17,318 nt of DNA from Bradyrhizobium sp. (GCA_019243075.1 JAFAUV010000315.1:1-17318), one strand, 5' to 3'; shown: positions 1 through 7,385, counted from the first letter of the stretch. Notes: generated from the sequence alone by a model not told the origin. Program-made: numbers and translations.

Positions 1-4
1 GGCC

Positions 5-1300
5 TTAGGTCCTTTGCGATGCGCGCAGTGCCGAGCCGAGATCGTCGGTGATGTCGGCCGCCGCTTCGATGCCGATCGAGAGCCGCACCAGTTCCTCGCC
101 GATTCCGGCCGCCTTCAACTGCGCCGCGTCCATCTGCTGATGGGTCGTGCTCGCCGGGTGGATCACCAGGGTCTTGGCGTCGCCGACATTGGCGAGATGG
201 CTGATCATCTTCAGCGACTCGATGAACTTGCGCCCCGCGGCGCGGCCGCCCTTGATGCCGAAGGAGATGATCGAGCCCGCGCCGCGCGGCAGCAGCCGCT
301 TGGCGAGCGCATGGTCGGCATGATCGTCCAGCGAGGGATGCAGCACCCATTCGACCGCCTTGTTCGTCTTCAGGAAGTCGAGCACGGATCGCGTGTTCTG
401 CATGTGGCGGTCCATGCGCACCGGCAGGGTCTCGATTCCCTGCAGCAGCTGGAACGCATTGGTCGGCGACAGACAGGCGCCGAAATCGCGCAGGCCTTCG
501 GTGCGCGCCCGCATGATGAAGGCGCCCGGCCCGAACTGCTCGTCGAAGACGATGCCGTGATAGCCGGCATAGGGTTCGGTCAGGACAGGGAATTTGCCGG
601 ACGCGCGCCAGTCGAAATTCCCGGCATCGATGATGGCGCCGCCGATCGCAATACCGTGGCCGCCGAGCCATTTGGTCACCGAATGCATCACGATATCGGC
701 GCCATGGTCGGCCGGACGCGACAGATAGGGCGTCGCAAAGGTGTTGTCGACAAGCAGCGGAATCTTCGCCTCATGCACGATGGCGGCGAGCGCGGGAATG
801 TCGAGCACTTCGAGGCCGGGATTGCCGATGGTCTCGGCGATCACCAGCCGGGTGTTGGGCCTGATCGAGGCGCGGAAGGCGGGAAGATCGCGCGGCTTCA
901 CGAAGGTCGTGCCGATGCCGAAACGGGGCAGCGTGTGCGCGAGCAGGTTGACGGTGCCGCCATAAAGCGAGGCCGACGCCACGATATGGTCGCCGGCATT
1001 GAGCAGGGTGGCGATGGCCAGATGCATCGCCGCCATGCCGCTCGCGGCCGCGATCGCGCCGACGCCGTTTTCCAGCGCCGCCAGCCGCTCCTCCAGCACC
1101 GCCGTCGTCGGGTTGGAGATGCGGGTATAGATATGCCCGGCCCGCTCCAGGTTGAACAGCGCCGCGGCGTGGTCGGAGTCCTGGAACACATAGGATGTGG
1201 TCTGATAGATCGGCACCGCGCGGGCGCCGGTTGCGGGATCCGGGTGCTGGCCTGCATGCAGGCTCAACGTTTCGAACGCAGGCGGCTTTGGCGCGGGCAT
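5..1300 (-). CDS. metY: O-acetylhomoserine sulfhydrylase (O-acetylhomoserine aminocarboxypropyltransferase)
   Basis: This 431-residue protein is a Cys/Met-metabolism PLP-dependent enzyme of the MetY type. The family makes homocysteine from O-acetylhomoserine and sulfide in the cytoplasm. Visible family marks are the N-terminal SLHAGQ and PIYQTTSYVF segment, YTRISNPT (about residues 58-65) that binds the PLP phosphate across the dimer, the PLP-ring aspartate in LLVDNTF (Asp185), and the Schiff-base lysine in HSVTKWLGGHG (Lys210). HPASTTHQQ and VRLSIGIE near the C terminus are also typical. Full length is present: the stop is at 5-7 and the ATG at 1298-1300. The 430-residue size suits MetY rather than the shorter MetZ/MetB group (about 390-400). 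It is divergent from the sulfur-acquisition operon starting at 2143, so released sulfide could feed it, but that link is inference. I saw no convincing SAM-II riboswitch in its leader. Confidence 0.93.
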   Translation of the reverse strand: MPAPKPPAFETLSLHAGQHPDPATGARAVPIYQTTSYVFQDSDHAAALFNLERAGHIYTRISNPTTAVLEERLAALENGVGAIAAASGMAAMHLAIATLLNAGDHIVASASLYGGTVNLLAHTLPRFGIGTTFVKPRDLPAFRASIRPNTRLVIAETIGNPGLEVLDIPALAAIVHEAKIPLLVDNTFATPYLSRPADHGADIVMHSVTKWLGGHGIAIGGAIIDAGNFDWRASGKFPVLTEPYAGYHGIVFDEQFGPGAFIMRARTEGLRDFGACLSPTNAFQLLQGIETLPVRMDRHMQNTRSVLDFLKTNKAVEWVLHPSLDDHADHALAKRLLPRGAGSIISFGIKGGRAAGRKFIESLKMISHLANVGDAKTLVIHPASTTHQQMDAAQLKAAGIGEELVRLSIGIEAAADITDDLGSALRASQRT

Positions 1301-1418
1301 GTCCTACTCGGCTGGATGGCGGGAGCGCTAACGCCGGTTGTGCCACAAATGGAGCGGGGCGTCAGCAGGCTGGAGACCGCGATTGGGTCTGAACCGGCCG
1401 TTTTACCTGCTGGTGCCG

Positions 1419-1715
1419 CTATTTGGTGGTCCCGCCGAGATCGCCCAGATTGGCGACGAAGAGGCTCCGTCCGCATTCCGCAAATTCGTCGGCGACCTGC
1501 CGGTACATCGCGGCTTCGGCATCCGTGGCCGGCCGCGTCCGGTAACAAGGACTGCTCGCCGACCCTCTCTTATCCGCGCGAAACCGATCGAGGGCCTGCA
1601 CGAACCAGGAGGTCCGGCAAAGTCCTTCGGCGCTTTCCTGGCTGTCCGCTTCGAAGGCCAGATCAGTGCCCTCGAACAGGTTCAGGATGAAGATGGGGCG
1701 CGGCCGCTGCGGCAT
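1419..1715 (-). CDS. Small conserved-looking hypothetical protein (98 aa)
   Basis: A 98-residue protein I cannot assign to a function. It starts MPQRPRPIFILNLFEGTDLA and ends with NLGDLGGTTK. Composition is varied and slightly acidic, without the Arg/Ala/Gly/Pro bias of shadow frames. It has no signal peptide or transmembrane segment, so it is probably cytoplasmic. Two cysteines lie in a central SSPC-YRTRPATDAEA stretch, followed by a predicted helix (AEAAMYRQVADEFAECG). I have a weak memory of similar short orphan proteins in Bradyrhizobium. It lies on the same strand as and upstream of metY with a gap of about 118 bp. No strong Shine-Dalgarno is visible ahead of the ATG at 1713-1715, which lowers confidence. 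Confidence 0.6.
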   Translation of the reverse strand: MPQRPRPIFILNLFEGTDLAFEADSQESAEGLCRTSWFVQALDRFRADKRGSASSPCYRTRPATDAEAAMYRQVADEFAECGRSLFVANLGDLGGTTK

Positions 1716-1977
1716 GGCCAGAGTCTAGGGAAGGCGGCATGGCCGTCAATGAAATGACAATTCGTTTTCTCGAATGTGCGGGCAACGAACGTTTCGTCCA
1801 GTGCGCGTGGATGAGAAGGCGATATGCGCACGCGATGCATGTGATGAAAAACATCGCCGCCGAATGCTGCGGCAACGCGCTACAGCAACGAACGATGCGA
1901 AAAATCCTTTCATCGTCGCGGGCGCGTGAAGAGGCAGACGCCACCTGCATGCGCGTCACATTCGAAATTCCATTTCA

Positions 1978-2006
1978 TTGACGTGCGCACGATCGCACCG
2001 CATCAT
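1978..2006 (+). promoter_or_regulatory. Candidate sigma-70 promoter for the sulfur operon
   Basis: TTGACG at 1978-1983 is followed by a 17-bp spacer and CATCAT at 2001-2006 (four of six matches to TATAAT). This is a reasonable housekeeping promoter, placing the transcript start near 2012-2014 and giving a leader of about 130 nt that contains the hairpin at 2051-2088. It was found by eye and other promoters are possible. Confidence 0.35.
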
Positions 2007-2050
2007 TTTGTGGGTCGAATTCTAGCGGCAAGGCGCCGACAGCGCGGAGC

Positions 2051-2088
2051 TGTGCGCAGCCGGGCTTGGCGCGGCCCGGCTTTGCACA
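2051..2088 (+). promoter_or_regulatory. 38-bp interrupted palindrome / leader hairpin
   Basis: TGTGC (2051-2055) and AGCCGGGC (2058-2065) are mirrored by GCCCGGCT (2074-2081) and GCACA (2084-2088). The loop is 8 nt and there is one symmetric 2-nt mismatch (GC against TT). All 13 remaining pairs are perfect. There is no T tract, so it is not a standard terminator. It sits 54 nt before the start of the binding-protein gene and could be an RNA leader structure or a dyad bound by a regulator. Confidence 0.6.
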
Positions 2089-2095
2089 ACGTGCG

Positions 2096-2133
2096 ACGCG
2101 AATGTGAGACGCGACGTGAAACGCCAATGTGAG
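2096..2133 (+). repeat. Three imperfect tandem 12-13 bp repeats over the ribosome site
   Basis: The units are ACGCGAATGTGAG (2096-2108), ACGCGACGTGAA (2109-2120) and ACGCCAATGTGAG (2121-2133), head to tail with no spacer. The third unit runs into the GAGGTG Shine-Dalgarno (2131-2136) of the binding-protein gene. They may be operator half-sites or a local duplication. Confidence 0.55.
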
Positions 2134-2142
2134 GTGCCTCCC

Positions 2143-3231
2143 ATGTCTGGTGACGATAACCACAGCCGCTCGGCTTTCGATCGCCGAACCCTGCTGCGCG
2201 CGGGCCTTGCGGCCGCCTTGGCCGGTCCGGCCGGCGCCATCGGTGCGCAGGCCTTCACCCCGCGCGGCATCGATTTCGCGCAGTTCCCGCTCTGCAAGGC
2301 CTCATCGGATGCGCCGCCGCTGACCGGCGCGCCGCGCAAGCTGAAACTGTCGTGGAACGCAGGCGCGGTCTGCCTGACGCCACTGCCGGTGGCGATCGAC
2401 CACGGTTTCTTCCAGAAGCAGAATCTCGAGGTCGAGCTGATCAATTATTCGGGCTCGACCGACCAGTTGCTGGAAGCGATCGCAACCGGCAAGAGCGACG
2501 CGGGGCTTGGCATGGCGCTGCGCTGGCTGAAGCCGCTGGAGCAGGGGTTTGACGTCAAGATCGCCGCCGGCACCCATGGCGGCTGCATGCGCGTGCTGAC
2601 GCGGGTGGGCTCGGGCGTCGAGAAGCTCGCCGATCTCAAGGGCAGGACCCTCGCGGTCGGCGATCTCGCCGGGCCTGACAAGAACTTCTTCTCGATCCAG
2701 CTCGCCAAGCTCGGCATCGACCCGATCAAGGATGTCGATTGGCGCGCCTATCCGGGCAATGTCGTCAATGTCGCCGCGGACAAGGGCGAGGTGCAGGCCT
2801 TCCTGGCATCGGACCCGCTCGCCTATCTCTGGCTGAAAGACGGCGCCTACAAGGAAGTCGCCTCCAACCTCGAGGGCGAATACCGCGACAAGAGCTGCTG
2901 CATCGTCGGCCTGCGCGGCTCCTTGGTGCGCGAGGAGCCGCAGGTGGCGAGGGCCCTGACGCAGGCGCTGCTCGATGCCGCGATGTTCACCGCGCAGAAT
3001 CCGGAAGTGGCGGCAAAATCCTTCCAGCCCTATGCGCCGAAGGCGGCAACGCTGGCCGACATCGAAGGCATGGTTCGCTATCACACGCATCATCATCACC
3101 CGGTCGGCGAGGTGCTGAAGCGCGAGCTCGAAGCCTATGCGGACGATCTCAAGGTGATTTCAGTGTTCAAGCCGTCGACCAATACTGCCAAATTCGCGGA
3201 GCGTATCTATGTCGACGTATTCTCTGTCTGA
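2143..3231 (+). CDS. ABC transporter substrate-binding protein, SsuA/TauA/NrtA type, Tat-exported
   Basis: A 362-residue periplasmic solute-binding protein, the recognition component of an ABC importer in the sulfonate/nitrate/taurine family. It starts at the ATG at 2143, which has GAGGTG 6 nt upstream. A GTG at 2104 would add 13 residues but has no such site. The N terminus carries a Tat signal, AFDRRTLLRAG (RR at 14-15), followed by an Ala-rich core. Family marks follow: LSWNAGAVCLTPLPVAIDHGFF near residue 65, ELINYSGSTDQLLEAIATGKSDAG, and LKGRTLAVGDLAGPDKNF in the second lobe. Near the C terminus there is an unusual HTHHHH run (314-319). The stop overlaps the permease start by 23 bp, so the two are one transcript. 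The ligand cannot be read from sequence; the downstream oxygenases argue for an organosulfur compound. Confidence 0.9.
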   Translation: MSGDDNHSRSAFDRRTLLRAGLAAALAGPAGAIGAQAFTPRGIDFAQFPLCKASSDAPPLTGAPRKLKLSWNAGAVCLTPLPVAIDHGFFQKQNLEVELINYSGSTDQLLEAIATGKSDAGLGMALRWLKPLEQGFDVKIAAGTHGGCMRVLTRVGSGVEKLADLKGRTLAVGDLAGPDKNFFSIQLAKLGIDPIKDVDWRAYPGNVVNVAADKGEVQAFLASDPLAYLWLKDGAYKEVASNLEGEYRDKSCCIVGLRGSLVREEPQVARALTQALLDAAMFTAQNPEVAAKSFQPYAPKAATLADIEGMVRYHTHHHHPVGEVLKRELEAYADDLKVISVFKPSTNTAKFAERIYVDVFSV

Positions 3232-4228
3232 GACCGACGGCGCCGCCGCAAGGCAAGTGCCGGTCGCGCAGCCGCGCGCCCGCCTGCGCGCCTCGGCGGC
3301 CGGGTTTGTCGCCGGCATGGCCTGGATCGCGTTCGGCCTGTCCTGCCTGGTCTGGGAAGATGTCGGCGACTGGTCGCGGACCCAAGCGCTCGGCATCAGC
3401 GCCTTCGTGATCGCCGCTTTTCTGATCGTCGGCACCCTCGGCGCCGATCGGCTTGGCCGCCTCGGCGCGGCGTTGCGTCAGCGCGCGCCATGGCTGTCGG
3501 CACTCGGTCTTGTCCTGACGCTCTGGGAGCTCGCGACGGCGAAATTCGCGTGGCTGCCGCTGCCGTTCTTTCCGCCGCCGCAAGCCATCATCGAGGTCTA
3601 TACCGACGACCTGCCAAAGCTGCTCGACAGCGTCATCGCCTCCGTCAAGCTGCAGCTCGGCGGCTATCTGATCGGTGCCGGGGCGGGCTTCCTCACCGGC
3701 GTGTCGATCGGCTGGTCGCGCAGCGTCGGCTATTGGGTGCATCCGGTGCTGCGCTTCATCGGGCCGTTGCCGGCCACCGCCTGGCTGCCGGTCGCCTTCT
3801 TCACCTTCCCGTCGAGCTGGAGCGCCTCGACCTTCCTGATCGCGCTTGCGACCGCTTTTCCCGTGACCGTGCTGACCTGGTCGGGCGTCGCGAGCGTCAG
3901 CAACGCCTATTATGATGTCGCCCGCACGCTCGGCGCAAAACCCTCGTTCCTGGTCACCAAGGTCGCGATCCCGGCGGCGCTGCCGCACGTCTTTGTCGGC
4001 CTGTTCATGGGCCTCGGCGCGTCCTTTGCGGTACTGGTGGTCGCCGAGATGATCGGCGTCAAGGCGGGGCTCGGCTGGTATCTGCAATGGGCGCAGGGCT
4101 GGGCCGCCTATGCCAACATGTATGCCGCGCTGATCGTGATGTCGCTGCTCTGCTCGGGCGCGATCACGCTACTGTTTCGCGCCCGCGATCGGCTGCTGGT
4201 CTGGCAGAAGGGGGTGGTCAAATGGTAG
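3209..4228 (+). CDS. ABC transporter permease, SsuC/TauC type, with extra N-terminal membrane segments
   Basis: A 339-residue inner-membrane permease of the BPD_transp_1 family. The last two-thirds match SsuC/TauC: WLPLPFFPPPQAIIEVY, the GYLIGAGAGFLTGVSIGWS helix, PATAWLPVAFFTF, and the cytoplasmic EAA-type loop YYDVARTLGAKPSFLVTKVAIPAALPH (around residues 232-258) that contacts the ATPase. The usual length is about 250-280. This one has about 75 extra residues at the N terminus with two predicted membrane helices (GFVAGMAWIAFGLSCLVW and ISAFVIAAFLIVGTLGA). The ATG at 3209 overlaps the end of the binding-protein gene, and the stop overlaps the ATPase start (ATGGTAG at 4222-4228), a strong sign of translational coupling. 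Function as a permease is secure; the substrate is inferred from neighbours. Confidence 0.92.
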   Translation: MSTYSLSETDGAAARQVPVAQPRARLRASAAGFVAGMAWIAFGLSCLVWEDVGDWSRTQALGISAFVIAAFLIVGTLGADRLGRLGAALRQRAPWLSALGLVLTLWELATAKFAWLPLPFFPPPQAIIEVYTDDLPKLLDSVIASVKLQLGGYLIGAGAGFLTGVSIGWSRSVGYWVHPVLRFIGPLPATAWLPVAFFTFPSSWSASTFLIALATAFPVTVLTWSGVASVSNAYYDVARTLGAKPSFLVTKVAIPAALPHVFVGLFMGLGASFAVLVVAEMIGVKAGLGWYLQWAQGWAAYANMYAALIVMSLLCSGAITLLFRARDRLLVWQKGVVKW

Positions 4229-5013
4229 CGCTCGCGCTTGCCGAACCGGCCGCCCGGGCCGGCGCCGCGCTCGACATCGCCCATGTCAGCCACGCCTTCG
4301 ACATCGATGGCGCAATGCTGCCGGTGCTCGAAGATGTGAACCTCCTGATCGAGCCCGGCGAGTTCGTCGCTTTGCTCGGGCCCTCCGGCTGTGGCAAGTC
4401 CACGCTGCTGCGCCTCGTCGCGGGCCTCGAACCGCCGCGGTCGGGCGCATTGCGGGAGGACGACATCACCATTCGCGGGCCGCATCCCTCGCGCGTGGTC
4501 GTGTTCCAGGATCCGACGCTGTTTCCATGGCGAACGGTGTGGGACAATGTGGCGCTCGGGCTGGAAGCGCAGGGCATTTTGAAACGGCATCGCCGACGGG
4601 TCGACGAGGCCATCGCGCTGGTCGGATTGTCCGCCTTCCGCAACGCCTATCCGCATCAATTGTCCGGCGGCATGGCGCAGCGCGCGGCGCTGGCGCGGGC
4701 GCTGGTGAACGACCCGAAAGTGCTGGTGCTCGATGAGCCGCTCGGCAAGCTCGATTCTCTGACGCGCATCACCATGCAGGCGGAGCTCGTCTCGCTCTGG
4801 CAGCGCAAGGGATTCACCACGCTGCTGGTGACGCATGATGCCGAAGAGGCGCTGTTCCTCGCAGGCCGCGTCATCGTGCTGAGCGAGCGGCCGGCGCGCA
4901 TCAAGGCGGATATCGCCGTCGATCGCCCCTATCCGCGCCACCGCGGCGATCCCTATCTGGCGGATCTGCGCCGGATGATTCTCGGGCTGCTCGGCCTGGA
5001 CGCGACGTGGTGA
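4222..5013 (+). CDS. ABC transporter ATP-binding protein, SsuB/TauB type
   Basis: A 263-residue nucleotide-binding subunit that powers the importer at the inner face of the membrane. All motifs are intact: Walker A GPSGCGKST (53-61), Q-loop VVFQDPTLFPW (Gln96), signature LSGGM (147-151), Walker B VLVLDEP (167-173), D-loop LGKLDSLTR, and the switch histidine in LLVTHDAEEA (His205). QDPTLFPWRTVWDNV and LDEPLGKLDSLTR are characteristic of the nitrate/sulfonate/taurine ATPases. I chose the ATG at 4222, overlapping the permease stop, over an in-frame upstream start at 4087 that lies inside the permease gene and would add 45 residues with no homology. Its stop overlaps the GTG of the next gene. Confidence 0.94.
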   Translation: MVALALAEPAARAGAALDIAHVSHAFDIDGAMLPVLEDVNLLIEPGEFVALLGPSGCGKSTLLRLVAGLEPPRSGALREDDITIRGPHPSRVVVFQDPTLFPWRTVWDNVALGLEAQGILKRHRRRVDEAIALVGLSAFRNAYPHQLSGGMAQRAALARALVNDPKVLVLDEPLGKLDSLTRITMQAELVSLWQRKGFTTLLVTHDAEEALFLAGRVIVLSERPARIKADIAVDRPYPRHRGDPYLADLRRMILGLLGLDATW

Positions 5014-6188
5014 GGGGCGGCGCCACCGCGGCGCGCGAGCGCGCCGAGCCGGGCCGACCGGATGCGTTCGAACGTGCCACGCTGCTTGCCGCCCGCTTTG
5101 CCGAGCGCGCGCCACTGCATGATTGCGAGGCGAGCTTTCCCTTCGAGAATTTCAGCGAGCTGTCGGAAGCAGGCCTGCTGGCCCTGACCGTGCCGGCCGC
5201 GCTGGGCGGCATCGGCGCGGGCGCGCGCGATGCCACGCGCGTCCTCGGCATTGTCGGCAAGGCCGACCCCTCGACCGCGTTGGTGCTTGCGATGCATTAC
5301 ATCCAGCATTTGGTGATGTCGCGGAGCACGAGCTGGCCGGGCCGCCTTGCCCGCAAGCTTGCAAAAGAGACGGTCGAAGGCAGGGCGCTCATCAATGCGC
5401 TGCGGGTCGAGCCGGAGCTCGGTTCGCCGGCACGCGGCGGGCTTCCCGCCACGACGGCGCGGCGCACCGAGACCGGCTGGCGCTTGAGCGGCCGAAAGAT
5501 CTATTCGACCGGGGCGCCGATCCTGAAATGGTATGCGGTCTGGGCCAAGACCGACGAGCCGGAACCGCGCGTCGGCGCCTTTCTGGTCCCCGCGGGCCTG
5601 CCGGGCACGCGCATCGAGGAGACCTGGAACCATCTGGGGCTGCGCGCCTCCGGCAGCCATGACGTGATCTTCGAGGACGTGGCGTTTCCGCTCGACCACG
5701 AGATCGACGTCCGCAAGCCGGAGGACTGGCGGGTGCCGGATTTCACCCAGTCGACCATTCATGCGATCTTCATCGCGGCGATCTATGACGGCGTGGCCCG
5801 TGCCGCCCGCGACTGGCTGGTCAAATTCCTCAATGAGCGCGTTCCCGCCAATCTCGGTGCGCCGCTCGCGACGTTGCCGCGCGCGCAGGAGGTCGTGGGC
5901 GGCATCGAGGCGCGGCTTGCGGTGAATGCCCGGCTGATCGACAGTTTCGCCCGCGACTTCGATGACGGCTTCCAGCTCGATGCATCCGAGTCTAACATCA
6001 TCAAGCTCACGGTAACCAACAATGCCGCGGCTTCGGTGGAGGAGGCGTTGTCGCTGACCAGCAACCACGGCCTGTCGCGTACCAATCCGCTGGAACGGCA
6101 TTACCGCGACGTTCTTTGCGGCCGCGTCCATACCCCGCAGGACGATGCCACCAAGCTTTCCGCCGGGCGCCTGGCGCTCGGCCTTTGA
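5010..6188 (+). CDS. Acyl-CoA-dehydrogenase-fold flavin oxidoreductase, DszC/SfnB-like
   Basis: A 392-residue member of the acyl-CoA dehydrogenase superfamily. The branch that clusters with sulfonate transporters (DszC, SfnB) uses reduced flavin and oxygen to oxidise organosulfur compounds instead of dehydrogenating acyl-CoA. Supporting features are LTVPAALGGIGAG, the ADPSTALVLAMHYIQH helix, WRLSGRKIYSTGAPILKWY in the middle beta domain, WNHLGLRASGSHDVIFEDV, and the C-terminal LERHYRDVLCGRVHTPQDD, typical of DszC-like proteins. Translation probably starts at the GTG at 5010 (GTGA overlap with the ATPase stop). A GTG at 5007 is possible and no good Shine-Dalgarno is present, so it should be coupled to the upstream gene. 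Next to an SsuD-like enzyme it probably catalyses one step of releasing sulfite or sulfide. The substrate is unknown. Confidence 0.85.
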   Translation: MRGGATAARERAEPGRPDAFERATLLAARFAERAPLHDCEASFPFENFSELSEAGLLALTVPAALGGIGAGARDATRVLGIVGKADPSTALVLAMHYIQHLVMSRSTSWPGRLARKLAKETVEGRALINALRVEPELGSPARGGLPATTARRTETGWRLSGRKIYSTGAPILKWYAVWAKTDEPEPRVGAFLVPAGLPGTRIEETWNHLGLRASGSHDVIFEDVAFPLDHEIDVRKPEDWRVPDFTQSTIHAIFIAAIYDGVARAARDWLVKFLNERVPANLGAPLATLPRAQEVVGGIEARLAVNARLIDSFARDFDDGFQLDASESNIIKLTVTNNAAASVEEALSLTSNHGLSRTNPLERHYRDVLCGRVHTPQDDATKLSAGRLALGL

Positions 6189-6210
6189 TCAACCAAGACT
6201 GGAGCAAGTC

Positions 6211-7311
6211 ATGTCGGTCGAGTTCATCGGCTTCATCACCAACAGCAATGCATCCGAGACCATCGTCCGCTCGGGGCCGGTGCTCGATCCGCCCTATATC
6301 GAGACGGTGGCGAAAGCCCATGAGCTCGCCGGTTTCGACCGCGCGCTGCTGGCGTTTCATTCCACCACTCCCGACGCCTTGCAGGTCGCCCAGCATGTGC
6401 TGCAGATCACCAAATCGCTGAAGGTGATGATCGCGCAGCGGCCGGGCTTCACCGCGCCGACGCTGCTCGCCCGCCAGCTCGCCACCCTCGACCAGCTCCA
6501 TGGCGGCCGCGTCTCGCTGCATGTCATCACCGGCGGCAACGCCACCGAGCTCCGCCAGGACGGCAACACGCTCGACGACAAGGACGAGCGCTACGCGCGC
6601 ACCGGCGAATTCCTCGATATCGTGCGGCTGGAATGGACGAGCGAGAAGCCGTTCGACTACTCCGGCAAATATTACAAGGTCGAAAAAGGTTTCTCGCAAA
6701 TCAAGCCGGTTCAGAAGGGCGGCATCTACACCTTTGTCGGCGGCGGCTCGGATGCCGCGATCGAGGTCGCGGGCAAGCATGCCGATACCTATGCGCTGTG
6801 GGGCGAATCCTACGCCCAGGTGCGTGAGCAGACCGCGCGCGTGCGCGACGCCGCGGCGAAGCATGGCCGGCCGGCGCCACGCTTCAGCCTGTCGATACGG
6901 CCGATACTCGCCGAGACGGAAGAGCAGGCCTGGGCGAAGGCGGAAGGCATTCTAAAGCGCGCCACCGCGCTGCAGGACAGGACCGGTTATCGCAAGCCGG
7001 CGGACGGTCACGCCACCGCGGGTGCCAAGCGGCTGCTCGCGCTGGCCGAGCAGGGCAGGCGCATCGACAAGCGGCTGTGGACCGAGATCGCCAAGCTGAC
7101 CGGCGCCAACAGCAACACCACGGCGCTGGTCGGCACGCCCGAGCAGGTCGCGGAAGTCTTCGGCGACTATTACGATCTCGGCATCAGCCATTTCCTGATC
7201 CGCGGCTTCGATCCCCTGGTCGACGCGATCGACTATGGCCGCGAGCTGATCCCGCTGACGCGCAAGCTGATCGCCGAGCGCGCGGCGGCGCGAGGACAGG
7301 CCGCGGAATGA
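6211..7311 (+). CDS. LLM-class FMN-dependent monooxygenase, alkanesulfonate-monooxygenase-like
   Basis: A 366-residue bacterial-luciferase-like TIM-barrel enzyme. Relatives such as SsuD, MsuD and SfnG use FMNH2 and oxygen to cleave C-S bonds. It starts at the ATG at 6211 with GGAG 6 nt upstream, 22 bp after the previous gene. Family marks are LKVMIAQRPGFTAPTLLARQLATLDQLHGGR, VITGGNATELRQDG, DERYARTGEFLDIV, YTFVGGGSDAAIEVAGKHADTYALWGE, and TTALVGTPEQVAEVFGDYYDLGISHFLIRG. By hand alignment with E. coli SsuD, Cys54, Arg226, His228 and Tyr331 are not kept (FHSTTPDAL, SLSIRP and IRGFDP stand in those places). It is therefore probably not a standard alkanesulfonate monooxygenase. No flavin reductase (SsuE) is encoded here, so reduced FMN must come from elsewhere. 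Confidence 0.88.
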   Translation: MSVEFIGFITNSNASETIVRSGPVLDPPYIETVAKAHELAGFDRALLAFHSTTPDALQVAQHVLQITKSLKVMIAQRPGFTAPTLLARQLATLDQLHGGRVSLHVITGGNATELRQDGNTLDDKDERYARTGEFLDIVRLEWTSEKPFDYSGKYYKVEKGFSQIKPVQKGGIYTFVGGGSDAAIEVAGKHADTYALWGESYAQVREQTARVRDAAAKHGRPAPRFSLSIRPILAETEEQAWAKAEGILKRATALQDRTGYRKPADGHATAGAKRLLALAEQGRRIDKRLWTEIAKLTGANSNTTALVGTPEQVAEVFGDYYDLGISHFLIRGFDPLVDAIDYGRELIPLTRKLIAERAAARGQAAE

Positions 7312-7385
7312 TGCGGCTTCTGCTTGCCGCGGCGTTGTTGGTGGGCGCCCAGGGGCAGGGTTGTAAAGGTGCGCAGCCCGGGTGA
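7308..7385 (+). pseudogene. Tiny ORF overlapping the monooxygenase stop, possibly a truncated exported protein
   Basis: The ATG at 7308 overlaps the TGA of the monooxygenase (ATGA). It opens a 25-residue frame beginning MMRLLLAAALLVGAQGQGC, which resembles a lipoprotein or secretion signal. The stop codon (7383-7385) lies inside the palindromic repeat that starts at 7373. One reading is that a repeat insertion cut off a former sixth operon gene. It could equally be chance, and I have no homology for it. Confidence 0.25.

Larger units (their letters stand above)
1716..2142. other. Intergenic region upstream of the sulfur operon
   Basis: About 430 bp between the orphan at 1419-1715 (-) and the binding-protein gene. 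The part from 1740 to 2015 is less GC-rich than the surroundings, as expected for a divergent promoter region. Its short ORFs on either strand (such as 1739-1981 +) lack ribosome sites and recognisable protein character. The right part holds the promoter candidate, the hairpin and the tandem repeats listed separately. Confidence 0.6.

Noticed and set aside
1301..1418. Possible SAM-II riboswitch ahead of metY
   Set aside because: SAM-II elements often precede such genes in Alphaproteobacteria, and ATTTG occurs in the leader. The rest of the conserved core and a clear pseudoknot pairing could not be found by eye; a covariance-model search (RF00521) would decide.
14..1690. 558-codon open frame on the plus strand opposite metY
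   Set aside because: Antisense to a gene with intact PLP motifs; Arg/Gly-rich composition and no ribosome site.
1739..1981. 80-aa plus-strand frame in the region upstream of the sulfur operon (and the 1663-1959 minus frame)
   Set aside because: No ribosome site, no recognisable domain, and unlikely residue pattern; the base composition suits a promoter region better.
2104..2142. Upstream GTG start for the binding protein
   Set aside because: It would begin inside the tandem repeats without a Shine-Dalgarno and push the Tat motif inward; the ATG at 2143 has GAGGTG at ideal spacing.
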